Of a stretch of 64,000 nucleotides of DNA, positions 35,208 to 48,637 are shown piece after piece. The stretch comes from Vermamoeba vermiformis (Eukaryota; Tubulinea; Echinamoebida). Position numbers and translations under genes: made by a program. The notes beneath the pieces are model-generated. The model was not told the origin of the DNA. It worked only from the letters and a program-made list of their open reading frames with translations, and made no database searches. The stretch spans positions 186,001-250,000 of the forward strand of contig JBEWZL010000121.1 of assembly GCA_045837725.1 (NCBI GenBank), read 5' to 3'. Numbering within the stretch: the stretch's first letter is position 1; the number at the start of each line of letters is the position of its first letter.

Positions 35208-36522
35208 ATGGAACAAAATCAAAAGGACGACGATTATATTGAAGAACTCGAGCCTATTAATGAGAATTTGACGGAGGAGCAAAAAGCCATTCGTGAGAAG
35301 TGGATGGAGTAAGTCTCATTGGCGAAGCCAGTTGACGTTAACAACAATATTCTGAAAAATATCTCGAATATTTCTTTGTGATATTTGACCAATAATCATA
35401 ACTAATAACCACAAAATACCAATTTAAATTAATTTTGATATTTTTCTCAACTCGCGTATTGATGACATCATCAGAGAGCAAATTCACTTGGCTAAGAAGC
35501 TTGTTCCTCACAATAAAATCGATTGGTCACTCAATCCTAAAGCACCAAATGCCTTGTTCCTCATTGGTGGCGTCGATATCAGTTTCGTAAAAGTGAGATC
35601 CCGTTCGGCGAACCGAATTTATTTGAAAGACTGACGTTTGGCCAATAGGACAGCGATGAAGATGCATGTGCATCGCTCGTAGTACTTTCTTATCCAGATT
35701 TTAAGGTAAGCCGGCTTTAATTATAGTGGTACTGTAACGGAGATCTGCTTTTCAGATCGTGTATGAGCGATACAAAATGATTAAATTGACGCTGCCCTAT
35801 ATTCCTACATTCTTGGCATTTCGAGAGGTCCCTTTCTTGGTAGACATGCTTAAAGAGTTGAAAGAAACTCAACCTGAGCTGATGCCACAAGTACGTACTT
35901 ATTCCGTAAAGCTACTCCTCCTAATGGCGCACAATACAGCTCATACTTGTGGACGGTAATGGCAAGCTGCATCCAAGAGGTAATTAAAAGCCGCTTGAAC
36001 ATACATCCGGAAGTCTAACTTCATCATCCACTAGGTTTTGGTTTGGCGTGCCACTTGGGCGTACTTACGGACATACCGACAATAGGAGTCGGCAAGACAT
36101 TGCTTTATGTCGATGGATTGATCTTCAAAAACGTTAGAAAAGAGTTCTTGCAGAAGACCAAGAAAGGAGGCGATTACATGGAATTAGTGGGCAAGTCTGG
36201 TGCTGTATGGGGTGCTGTAAGTACATTAGTGGTATCATCCTTCTTAAATACAAAATATCAATTATTTCCGTAGGCATTTAGGAGTACAGACGACACGAAG
36301 AACCCGATCTTCGTTTCTACAGGTAAATTGCCTTACTCATTGATTGAAATTAAGAGAATAGACAAGGCCATACCTAAACTGTATTTAGGACACCGAATAG
36401 ATTTGAAAACAGCCGTAGAAGTTGTAAAGAACTCGTGTTTGTACAGAATTCCTGAGCCCATCAGACAAGCGGATCTCAAGTCCCGCGATTACATTAGGAA
36501 GAACGTGGATCAGAAGAAATAG
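35208..36522 (+). CDS. ENDOV: Endonuclease V
   Basis: Eight exons fit exactly: 35208-35308, 35475-35592, 35649-35705, 35756-35890, 35940-35979, 36035-36216, 36274-36322 and 36389-36522. Endonuclease V cuts DNA or RNA one base 3' of inosine; the eukaryotic enzymes act mainly on inosine-containing RNA. Family motifs: GGVDISF (first metal-binding Asp), [12 protein letters not shown] (YIP wedge and catalytic Glu), [20 protein letters not shown] (second Asp), [11 protein letters not shown], and [15 protein letters not shown]. The length, about 272 codons, is normal for the family. It lies between divergent TPR and VPS13 neighbours with no functional link visible. AATAAA at 36546-36551. Confidence 0.93.
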
Positions 36523-36545
36523 ATATTAATATGTAATAATTTGTG

Positions 36546-36551
36546 AATAAA
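36546..36551 (+). terminator. Polyadenylation signal AATAAA, endonuclease V gene
   Basis: AATAAA 24 bases after the stop. Confidence 0.5.
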
Positions 36552-36818
36552 CAATAGATCTGCTAAAAGATACGGCGCTAGACGAGTTGTGACCAGATCT
36601 GAAATAGAAACGAATTTATTTTGAAATGAAGTAATTAATAGGAATCAATATCGCCCTAGCTGTTTTATTAATAATCCTATGTTAGCATTCCAATCCGGAG
36701 CACGTGCGTAGGTGCACAATTAATTCATTAGTGTCGGTTTTTTTCTTTTCATTGATGTACATATTGTAGACAACACTTTATTATATTATCTTGTATATAT
36801 TATTAATAGCCCAACACA

Positions 36819-39800
36819 ATGCTGGAAAGTATTGCATCTGCGATACTTTCAAAAGTATTGGGCGACTACGTTAAGGGATTCGAGGCCAAGAACTTAAAAT
36901 TCTCATGGAACGGTGAATTATCATTGACTGACCTCGAGCTCTCAACGACGGCCTTGGATAACTTCGACATTCCGATCCGCATCAAGGCTGGCTCCATAGG
37001 AAAATTGCATCTGCTCATCCCATGGCGAGAATTAGGCCACAAACCGTCTATTGTGCGCATAGAACGTGTATATGTTATATTAGGACCTAAGCCATTGAGT
37101 GAGGTAACTCATTTATTAATTAAATAATTTTTCTAATTTTCCTTGATCGGCTAATTATTGAGTAAAATATACACACAATTTAAAATAACCACGATAATAT
37201 ATTATTACAAAATTTAGGCTGAATTATTGCAACAATGTAATGCAACTGAAATTATTTAATTAAATGAGAAAATTGTCTGTAATTATTCTGAATTATTTCA
37301 TTAAATAGTACGATGAAGCTACGGCTAAAAAACGCGAACAAATGGCGAAAGAACGAAAATTGCAATATGTAGAGCTTGTCAAACAGACCAAAAATCAAAA
37401 TATACAAAAAGGTATGCAGTAATTGTAGCTATTCCTTTTCGAGCGAAATATGCTAATAATATTCTCCTATTAAGCTACGGACAACGACTCTTTTCTTAAA
37501 AGACTCGTCACAACGGTAGTAAACAACTTGCAAATTTATATTGACAAGATCCACATTCGCTATGAAGACGATCAAACTAATCCAGAGGTAATTATTAATA
37601 ATGCGTATTTAACTCATATTTGGATCTATTTTTTTGACATTAACCGCGTTTTAATTTATTTGTTAACTTTGCAATGCTTTAATTTACGTAATTACTTTGC
37701 AATTACCCTAATTATATCGAGTATAATAACATTAGTACTTGTTTTCGCATTTATTTGGAAGCACTTGAGGAATCACAAATTTTTCAGCGATTTGAATCAC
37801 CTTCCGCGTTGTCACTATTCGTCAACCTTCGGATAAATAACTCAAGCTTTGATAATAACGTAAATATTATTATAGAGACCGTTCTGTGCCGGTGTGACAT
37901 TGGAACATTTGCACGCACAAAGCACGGACCGTAATTGGAAGCCGATGATTCCAGACCAAGCGGAGCCACTCATTTACAAGCTGATCACATTAAAGAATTT
38001 AGCCGCGTATTGGAACCCTTACGACTCGTTCTTGCAGTACAGCTCCATTCAAGAAATGCGAGAACTGATGGAGATCCTGGTAAGCCAATTCCTTTTTTTT
38101 GTTCGTTCAGTGAATTAATCTTTGCGCAGATTTACACGGACGATCACGACCCTGAGCACGTGTACGTCATTGAGCCAGTGAGTTCGGAGCTCAAAGTGGT
38201 GATCAACAAGAGCGACTTGCCTGACATGCTCACGCCCAAGGCCAAGGCTCGCTGCACATTCGACAGAATTTCAATTGCAGTGCGCGAGAGTCAATACAAC
38301 GACTTTGTGTCATTGATGAAGCGAATGATTCGGTACAGAAAGGGCTCCAAGTACCGCAAATGGCGTCCAAAGACCACTGTCAAAGAGGACCCGAAAGCCT
38401 GGTGGGGTTTCGTGGGCAATGCTGTCTTGTCTGAAATTAAAGAACGCAAACGCAAGTGGACTTGGGAATACATCAAGCAACGCAAAGTGGACAAGTTGGC
38501 GTACATCAAGTTGTGGAAGAAAGCCAAGAAGAAAAAGAAATTCACCGAGCAAGAGACCAATGAGCTCAAGCGCTTAGAAGAGAAGCTCTCATTCGAAGAT
38601 ATTTTGTTGTAAGTAGAATACTAGATCTATTTATATATCCTTACTCAACTCTTTGTAGCTTCCGCACGTTGACCGATGTGTACTTGCGCAAAGAAGCGAG
38701 CAGCGAGAACAAGAGCAAGCCAAAGAGCGGCATTACTGGCTGGTTCTCGAGCTGGTTCTCAAAGAGTGATGACGACACACTGGAGATTCCCTACTTGAAC
38801 GTTAAAGTAGGTGACAACGAGTGGAAGGAAATCTACGAGGCCATTCAGTACCAAGAGAAAGAAGATACCAGTGGCGCGAACAAACCACCGTCGGACTGGG
38901 TGCAGATTCAAGCTGACTTCTTACTCGGTGTTGCCTCCGCGACCTTGCAGAACGAGAAGGGTGAACCAATAGCCAACGTAGCTTTTGAAGCGTTGCAATT
39001 GGGTCTGTTGCTCCGTGACAAGTGGACTTCGTTCAAAGCAGAGCTGGACTCGCTCGAGTTGACAGATTATTTCACGAAGAACACGCGATTCTCTCACATC
39101 ATTACACCTCAACGAAGGAACCAAAAATTGTTCGATTTCAGATTGGAACTCAATCCTGTCGGACAAAACTTTGACACAGGTGTTTACCTCGTGACTAAGC
39201 CACTGAACATCGTGTACAACTACCCGTTGATTCACCGAGTCATTTCATTCATTGTGGATCCGTTGTCCTCTGGCCCGTCAAAGAAGAAAAAGACAGGAAT
39301 CAACTTGAAGGCTGAAAGTCAATTGAACTTCTTGCTGAAGCTCAAGAAGACTCTTTATCTCGACCTTGATATTCACGTAAGTTATTTTGGCGACGAGGCA
39401 CGTGCATTACAAGACCTAATAATACTATATAGGCTCCGAACATTTTGATGCCGGAGAACGTGATTGAGGATACAGCTCCGATGTTAGTGGCGATTTTGGG
39501 TCAATTCAAGATGAACACCGATCTGTCGCAGATGAACCGAAAAGACTTGCAAAATGTTCTCAAGACACAAGTGCCGGACCCTGACAGCGAAGAGTATTTG
39601 AGGAATTTCTATGACTCGTACAACCTCAAAGTGTCTTCGTTGCAGATCCTGTTGACAACGTCAGCACAAAAGAGCACCATCTTCAAAGAAGTCGAGCGCA
39701 ACAACATTACTACAGACCATTTGTTGGAGCCTATCGATGCAGAGGTCACGCTCCGTTTGTGCAAGATTAACGCCGAGGAACTCAGTAACGTTAGGTGAGT

Positions 39801-42800
39801 AACACATAATTTATTTTTATATCAACCAACGGGAATTATCTGTCGTAAGTGATTGTTGCTTTACTTGCGCTCGTTCCATTCCCCAGATCAACAATATATT
39901 ATTTCAAACTTCAATACTACGGCATATAATTTCTTAAAACTTCTTCGTGTATTAACCCTCGGACAGACTCGACAGCACGTTGCCGACGCTACGCTTGAAG
40001 ATATCAGCTGAAAGATTGAGCACATTGATCAACTTGATCTTGGCTGTCGTTGATCAGTTGGAAACAGAGAAAAACAAATCAACGCCTCAGATTGTAGAAC
40101 TACCTCCTGAGCCCGTTGAGTTCAATCAAGAAGAGAGCATTGAAAAATTCACACAAAATATTATCGACATCAGTGTGCCCGAGGCCTCGAAGTAAGATCC
40201 CTCATTCATGCGTTTTATTATGTTTTGGTATTAACTGATCAATTAGCACAAATGCGGATTTGGTTCAAGAGGAATTCAAAGGCAAGGTCTTCCAAGCCGA
40301 ATTGAACATTCCTGAAGCCGTTGTAGTGCTCTACCGCCAAGAGCAGGACGCGAACGTTGACTTTGCAGTGTTGATGTTGAACGGCATTGGTCTTGAGATC
40401 TGCAAGCTCAAGTACGAGTTCACGTTGGACGCCAACCTGAATAACTTGATCATTGAAGATCTACTGCAACCGTACGGCAAGGACTACCGCTACTTGGCTC
40501 ACAGTACAACGTTGTCTGATGATTTGTTCAATAACTTCATTATGGACAAAGTTTTAGACGCAGAATCGAACTTGATTTTGATCTCGTACAGAAACGTGTC
40601 TAAGGTACGTCAGTGATTTGGGTTACGTAATGAGCTAATCAGATCTATCTAGGAATCGCCGAATTATGACAATACGGATCAATTTTTGCACTGTGAATTC
40701 AACGCTCTGTCCTTGGTTGTGAACAGACACACCGTAGCGATACTGATCAACTTCTTCTCGTCGATCACTGTGCGCAAGAAAGACGCTTTGCCCGTACAAA
40801 CAGACAACCAGACCATTATGCAAGCGAACGCTGGCAAGAAGGTTGACCCGAACCACACCACCATCAGGGTAAGATTATTTACAATTTACGTTACATCTCT
40901 TAACCCGAGACGAAATGATGGTTATAACTGATTTAATATGAAGTTGTGAAGTACACAACGAGGGATTTAACATTTTAACTGATCTCATCTTCACCTTCGC
41001 CACTGTCTTTTTACCTTAATGGCTTGTTATTAACCTTTCCGCTCAGATCACGGTGGAAATCAAGGGTATTACCCTGCTGTTGAACGGTGACGATGGAGCA
41101 GACAAAGCCTTGCCATTGGCACGTGCCGCCCTGTCTAACTCAGCGTTTGAACTGAACGTGAAAGACACTGGCTTGGCCATTGAAGGTCACCTTGGTAATT
41201 TGAACATCAAGGACTTGCGTGCCACCCCCAAGTACCCAACGATCCTCGACATCAAGGGCGATCACATGGTCGACTTCATGTTCACTATCACACCTTGCCA
41301 AGAGTTTGCAGGCATCAAGGACGAATACAATATCTACATCAAGGTCTCTAACGTTCGATTGATCTACATTGAGAGATTTGTTAGCGAGTTGATGACGTAC
41401 TTGGCCGTGTTTGGAAGCATCTTCGAAGCAACCAAACAGAAAGTCACGGAGTACTTGGGAAGCTTGTACCAAAACCCAACAAAAGGTAATTATCACGTGG
41501 CTCCAAAACTTTACGATACTAATCTTTTTGACAGTGTTCAAGTACTGCGTGGAATTGATCGCACCAACTGTTATTGTGCCTCAAAGCGCCGTCTCGCATA
41601 AAGTTTTGTTGATGGATCTTGGCAAAATATCGATTCAGAACAACTTTACTGAAATCAAGCGCTACTCGTCAATGCTTGAAGAGATTGCAATCAAGCTGAA
41701 GCATGCGAGCATTACTACTGGCTCAATGCTCAAGGAAGAAGTACATCCTACTGATGACTTGGTCGATCAAGACAACAAGATCCTCAATGATTTGATGGCT
41801 GTGCTATGCGTTGAACGTGCACTTGACCCAAAGGCTATTCAACACGAGATCCCAGATGTCCGTGTGAACATCCACATCCCGTCAATTGCCCTTACAGCCT
41901 CGCCCCAACAGCTCAAGTTTTTGCTCGATATGTGGTCTGAAAACTTATTGCAAACGCCTTCCGACCAACAAGGTAAGTCCCTTAGGTTACTAACATTGAA
42001 AACAACTCTAACTCGTGATTAGTTGCCGAAGTACGCAAAAGGAATGCCTCTAACTTGGCACAAAAGGTCCAAACTGCAGAAAAGACCGTTGCTGTCTCCG
42101 TTTGGACGACACTAGCGTTGAACATCGAGATTCCGCTCATTTCGTTGACATTGCTTGATCTTCCTCTGCATTTGAACAAAGGCAATATTCCAATGGACGC
42201 AGCACTTCCTGAACCCTTAGCGCAGTTAGAGCTTTCCTTGTTTGAGATGGTCATGAACACCACATCAGCTGAAACGATGATTGTAAGCAACCTTTATGCG
42301 GCAATTGGTAATTCAAACGTCTAATTTTTGTTCAGTTGGATGTTGACGTTAGCACGATCAAAGTGTACGACATGAGACCAAACAGCCCCGTCGTCCAGGA
42401 GTTCCAGACGTTTATCGCACCCATCACACGACACGAAGAGGCGAGCAGAAGTCAATTAGTTGTCAAGTACCTCCGCCATAGCAATGGAAAGCAAGATATT
42501 ATTGTAAGTCATGCGAAACATTTACTTCTTTGTTTCTAACTCAATCAGATCAACAATGACCGCTTCCGTGCCATTCTGATCCCTGAGGTCATTATGCGCA
42601 TGCAAGCCATTGTAATGGGTGCACAACAGCAGCTCATGGCTACGCTCGAGAAGCGCGGCAAGCTGGTGGCTTTGTTGAACCCTGAAGTCGCCCATCAAGC
42701 GGAGCTGAATGCTGCTTTGGCTAAGAACTTGACCGTGTCCGAAGCACAGAAACAAGTCGGAATGTTGATGCGACTGACGATCACGAAACCACAATTCTGC

Positions 42801-45800
42801 ATCGTTGAAGATCTGACGAAAGAGGACTCCAAAGTGTTCATCATCCACTCGAATCTTACTCTGAATATGGCTAATAGTGACAATCACATGAAGATGTCAT
42901 TGACACTTCAAGGCACAGAGATCTTCAAGACAGCCATGAACATTCGCTCAACTATTGGTGCCGTTGAGATTATGGAGCCGTTTGACACATCAATTGAGAT
43001 GAAGACTGACCCTCACAACTTCGACATCGTTGTTGACATCAAACCGTTCCGAGTCATTTTCTCGTACAATGACGTCAAGATTTTGATGAATGCAGCTCAG
43101 CAGTGGGCTGTCATGCGCGACGTCACTGCTACAGTTGAAGATACCACTTCACTGGGCTGGGATACGACGGACGAGACATCCAAATTGGGAAGTGAAGACG
43201 GACCGAGCTCCTTCAGTCTGAACTCCTCTACAATTCTTGATGAAGGCTCGGACGTGAGTGATGAAAGTGACGAATGGGAAGACCCTGCTCAAAGCGAAGT
43301 TGGTCCACTGTCTGAGGAATCAGTTACTAGTACTAGTACGAGCACTGAGCCAATTAACAACACCAATAACGCTCCCAGCACTCCTCGCCAAGTGTCTCAA
43401 CCGACCATCGTGATCGACTCGCCTTCAAAGACGGAAGAACCAAAGGACGAACCGATGTCCGCACCTTCAGCTCTTACGAAGAAGAAGGACAAGAAAGAAG
43501 AGAGGAAAGATAAGAAAGAGCGTGAAAAGGAAAAGAGCAAGCAAAAGAAAGAGCGCGAGAAGGAGAAAAAGGAAAAGAAGGAGCGTGAAAAAGAGAAGAA
43601 AGAGATCGAAAAGAAAGAGAAAATGTTGCACCGCAAGTCAAGCGAAGTCAAAAGCCAACCGTCTTCAACTCAGAACACGCCCGTGAAGAAAGAAAAAGAG
43701 CCTGATTCACAACCACTCTCCCTCGAAAAGATGAGCAAGCAGACTTCCACCGCTAGCATCGTGTCCGTTCCAAGCGAAGAGTCAATCAGTCGCGCTGGTT
43801 CGGGAACGAAGCTAGACGTTCCTCAAGGACCGGTAAAGAACCAGAAGATTGTCATATCGCCGCACTCGTTCGAGATTCTGTTCATCGATGACGTGAAAGG
43901 CATTGACATCCCTCTCTTCCGAATCTTTGTCACCAAGTGGTTTGGTCATGTGCTCGATTGGTCTGCACAACTACAACTTGCTGCGGCACTTCAAATGCAC
44001 ATCGTCTACTTCAACTCGGACTTGGACACTTGGGAACCTTTCGTAGAGCCATGGGAGGTCGAGTTCAGGAAAACTGGCATCGAGACTGAAGTCCTGAGCA
44101 GAGAACTCATGAACGTCAACATCACTAAGAACCTGATGCGCACTGTTCAAAATGCCCTGAAATCTTGGACTGCGGATTTGGGTGGCTTAGGACCAAAGAT
44201 TGAAGAGCTCCCTGAAAACACGTTAACCAAGAGCCAGAAGGAAGACTCTCTAACAACCTCCAGCTTGCATCGCAATGTTCGGTCCACGGAGTCAACCCTG
44301 AGCATTACCCGCCACGAGTTCTACATTCAAAACTTGACCGGTGTGCCCATGTCATATCGTGTTGGCAAAGACGATCCTGTCATTTTGAAAACACGAAAGA
44401 AGCAGCCAATCGTCGCTAGTGGGCGCGTAAATAGGCGAAGCAGCACACTGACCAACACGATCAACAACAGATTGTCCAAGAACAAGCGAATGGTCGTGAC
44501 GCTCAACGTTGAGGGTTACGGTGAGATCAAGAACGCTAATATTCAGAACGTGGGCACGTTTGCTGCAACGGCTGAGAATGGCAAGCGAGTATTGTACACC
44601 GTGAGCTATCACAAAGGAAGCAAGATTGTGACAGTGACCTCGCCTGTGATCGTGGAGAACAAGACTACTTATCCCATTCAAGTACTTGTGGAGATCAAAG
44701 ATTCCGACACCAAGCCCGTGGAACTGCCCACTATTCCACCCGGCAAATCAGAGCCTGTCCCCATTACGACCGTCGGCGATGCCGTGCTGCGATTCCGCCC
44801 CGTTGATGGATATCAATGGTCGCGTGTCTCTTGCTTCGTACCAAAGTTGGAAGCCTCCATTAGACAAATTCAGTGCGAACCTCGTTCCACCAAAGACAGA
44901 CCGTTCTTGTTCACGATCAATGTCGACAAGGACTTCAACCAAGAGTTGAAGGACTATCACGTGATCACCTTGACAACCCCACTCATTGTCGAGAACTTGC
45001 TCCCTGTCACAATGGAGTACAAAGTCTGTGACAAGAAGACCGGTGCTTTACTACACTTGGGCGAGCTATTGAAAGGTGCACAGACTCCAGTGCACTACTA
45101 CGAAGCTCAACAAGAGTTAGCACTGACTGTACGCATTCCCGGCTTTGACTGGAGCGAGAAGGAGCCAATTGTTTGCAACAAGTCCAAAGATCTCGCGGAT
45201 AACATTGCAGTGGACGACAAGAACAATAGGTCGCTCTATCTCTCAATTGACAATGTGTAAGTAGACTTATCGTTGATTATTATAGCAATTCTAACAACAT
45301 GATAGTGAGAGCGATGGTACGCGCAAAGTGACAATCTACTGCCCGTACTGGGTCATCAACAGAACTGGATTGCCTTTGGTCTTCGGTGAACATCGTGAAG
45401 AATTGGCCGCAGGACTGGAAGAGGATGCCACTGAGACATGGGAGTTGAGCGGAGAACCACGTGACTCGTTCTTCGAAGACTTCTTCAATGCTACTCCTCA
45501 GCTGTTCTCGCTACGTGACTCGAGCAACAAATTGCACGTGAAGATTGCAGATTCAGTGTGGTCTCGTGGCATTGGTCTGCAGAATGCCTCACACACGACT
45601 GCTTACCTGCAAATGCCTGAGAAGCGCAAAGACGGTGACCGTGACCCCGGACGGTTGTATGAACTTTCAGTCGTTGAATACAGCGCCAAGAACGACTTCT
45701 GGCGTACAAAGGTCGTGGCGTTTGCACCTCGCTTTGTGCTTTTGAACAAGATGAGCAAGACCTTGTTCCTCAAGCAAAATGGCACTATGGACGTGTTTAC

Positions 45801-48592
45801 ATTGCTGCCGAATGAGCGAGTTCCGTTCCACTGGACCAACAACAATGTCAGCGAGAAGAAGATGCAAATTCGTTTGGATCAGGGCGACTGCACATGGTCC
45901 ACTGGCTTCGCTCTCGCCGATTTTGGCTTCTTCCCAGTTCAAATGCTTGATGAAGAGACCTTTGAACCGTACATCCTTCAAGTCAAGTTCCAAATCGAGA
46001 ACGGCATCGTCTACGTGGTCTTCACTCAAGACGCCAAGAACGAAGTGTACATGATTCAGAATCAACTGGACGTGGACATTCTCGTGACACAGAAGGACTC
46101 AGGTCAAAAGCCCATCAAGTTGAGTTCCGGCAAGTCACAACCTTGGGGTTGGTTCGACCCTGACGGCACACGTCAAGTCGAAATCAAGCTACCGAACTAC
46201 CCGCACCGAATCTCGCATCACATCGACAAGATCAAAGAGCACTCCAAGACCCATAAGTACAAAGATTATGAAGGCAAGTGGAAGCGTGCCTACGTGCGCA
46301 TCAAAGCCGTCAATGGCACGCGTATCTTGCAAGTGCGAGTTTACCGCAAGAAGGTGCAGATACGCAAAGACAAGCTCAAAGAGGAAGAAAAAGAAACAAA
46401 CAAGTTCATCGTCAACTTGAAGGGCGTGGGTCTGTCGATGATCAACGAGAAGCCTGAAGAGTTGTTGTACCTGACGATGGAGGGCATTCGCGTCGAGTTC
46501 CTAACATTCCCTTCGAAGAGCTCCATAGAAGTCAACATTAAGGACTGCCAGATCGACAACCAGATCGTCACGACTTACCATCCAGTCATGCTCTACTCGC
46601 CTTCTGAGTCCCCACCACAGTTCTTTAAGTTCACTTTCATCAAGAACACTCGACGTAAGTTGAAACTTTCATTCAATTAAGTTGCAATGGCAATTTCGAT
46701 TTCTCGATATACCAAGAATAGTAATTTTTGTATGACACGGCTAATTGTTCCTATATAGATACGCACTTGACTTACATCGAGTACTTCTCGATATTGCTGC
46801 GCGAAGTGAACATAAGTGTCGACGAAGAGCTCGTACTGAAGATGCTCTCGTTCGTTGACGTGTTGATCGAAGGCTTGCAAGAGAAGAGCCCAAGCGAGAT
46901 TGAAGAAGTGTAAGTAGATCTGGTCAATTGAATGAGCCATTGAACGAGTGATTAATCGATTTACCCTCAGAAAACCATTGGAGAGTTCGATTACGGAGAC
47001 TTCGTACGCAGAAATGATCTACACAGAATTGTTCCATTTGAACCCTATCAAGCTTAACTTCACCTTCACGGCCATTAAAGGTGATGACGAAGAAAGCAAG
47101 CAAAATAAGTACGTTAATCCCATGATTTATTTTTAGTTTTTTGAAATGAGGTTATTTTTGGTGTGCGGATGAACCCTTGATGCTAATTTTGCATTTCATA
47201 CGTAGGAACAATATCGCACGAATTATTCTGAAAATTCCAGACAAGTTGATTCCTAACGTCGACAATGCTCCGCTCAACTTAAATGGTAAGTTTTTATCCC
47301 TAGCAATATAACTTAAACTCATATTAATTATTCCCATACTAATAGCATTGCTCATGTCGCATTCGTTCATTACCAAACAAGAGTTGACCGCGCGACTCGC
47401 GGAACATTATCGCACTAAATTTATGCGCCAATTGTACAAAATTTTGGGCTCGTTTGACGCGCTGGGTAATCCCGTCAGCTTCGTCAAGAATATGGGCGCT
47501 GGTGTGCATGACTTGTTCTACGAGCCCGCGAAGGGCATGACTGTTAGTGCCAAGGAGTTCGGCAAAGGCCTTGGTAGAGTAAGTACAACCCTCCGTCCGT
47601 GGAAATTTCACACGTTTTTGAAATCAGATCAGATCGTGAAATTCGCGTTAGAAATTTTTCCGTGGAACTGATCTAATCGATAAAATTAGGGTGCGGCTAG
47701 TCTGGTCAAGAAGTCTGTCTACGCCATCTTCAACAGTGCCTCGAAGATTACTGGCAGCATTTCAAAGGGTGTGGCCATTCTGTCTATGGACAATGAATAT
47801 CAGCAGAAACGACAAGTTGAAAAGTTCCGTCAACGACCTCGTAATGCGATTGAAGGCCTCGGCTACGGCTTGAAAGATCTAGGCACAGGCCTTATTAAGG
47901 GACTTTACGGCCTCGTGGTAAGTTCGCACAATCCACGTGTACGCCGTTCATGAAACTCATGGTACTTTTTCTAGGAACAACCGGTGAAGGGTGGCATGGC
48001 TGAAGGTGCCAAGGGAGTGTTCAAAGGCATCGGACGAGGCTTTGTCGGTGTCGTTATTAAGCCCACAGTCGGTGGCATTGACTTTGTTCAGCGCACCATG
48101 GAAGGAGTCAAAAACACGACGACAATGGACGAGAAAGTTGCAACGAGAAAACGACCGCCGCGCTACTTGAATTCGAGCACAAAACTGCGCGTCTATTCAG
48201 CCTATGAAGCACAAGGTCAAGACATGTTGCACTCGTTGGGCAGCACGGGCGAGTATTGGGACCACATCTACTGGTACCACGAAGAATTTGATCGTAAACG
48301 CGTCTTGTTGGTCTCAGACAAGGCCATATTTATTATCAAAAAGAAGAAGCTTGAGTGGCGCCACAGCTTTGCCAATTTGACTAACGTGGAGCGCGGACCA
48401 GAGACAAATCAAATCACGTTGACAGTCAGCAAGAAATCGCTGTTAGAATCATCGCCTGACAAGACTGTCAACTGCCAATCGGAAGAACAGGCGAACAAGG
48501 TGTACAAAACTCTCATGGATCTGTGGGAGAAGTTCAAACACATGCAAGAGCAGAACGCACTAAGCATTGAGAACAACACCAATAAGAAATAA
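36819..48592 (+). CDS. VPS13: VPS13-family bridge-like lipid transfer protein, complete
   Basis: About 22 exons, summing to about 3,290 codons, which is the normal size for VPS13. It begins MLESIASAILSKVLGDYVKG, the chorein_N cap, then NLQIYIDKIHIRYEDD and long repeated beta-groove segments. The large exon 42549-45257 includes a Lys/Glu-rich insert at about 43480-43630 (near residues 1765-1815), rich in KEREKEK, which I do not know from other VPS13 proteins. The adaptor-binding region follows (YCPYWVINRTGLPLVFGEHR), then GVHDLFYEPAKGM and GLGYGLKDLGTGL of the ATG2-C/DH-like part, and a C-terminal PH-like domain. These proteins form a hydrophobic bridge that moves phospholipids between organelles at contact sites. 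Frames and splice sites look clean throughout. AATAAA at 48628-48633. Confidence 0.93.
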
Positions 48593-48627
48593 GCATCGGA
48601 AATTTTGCGCAACAAAAAACTACTTGT

Positions 48628-48633
48628 AATAAA
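48628..48633 (+). terminator. Polyadenylation signal AATAAA, VPS13
   Basis: AATAAA 35 bases after the VPS13 stop and only 5 bases before the convergent EGF-repeat gene ends. Confidence 0.5.
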
Positions 48634-48637
48634 TATT

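Noticed and set aside
41140-41541. 133-codon minus frame inside VPS13
   Set aside because: Shadow of a VPS13 exon that matches the family on the plus strand.
43397-43651. Minus-strand Phe/Ser-rich frame opposite the Lys-rich insert
   Set aside because: It is only the antisense of the KEREKEK coding repeat.
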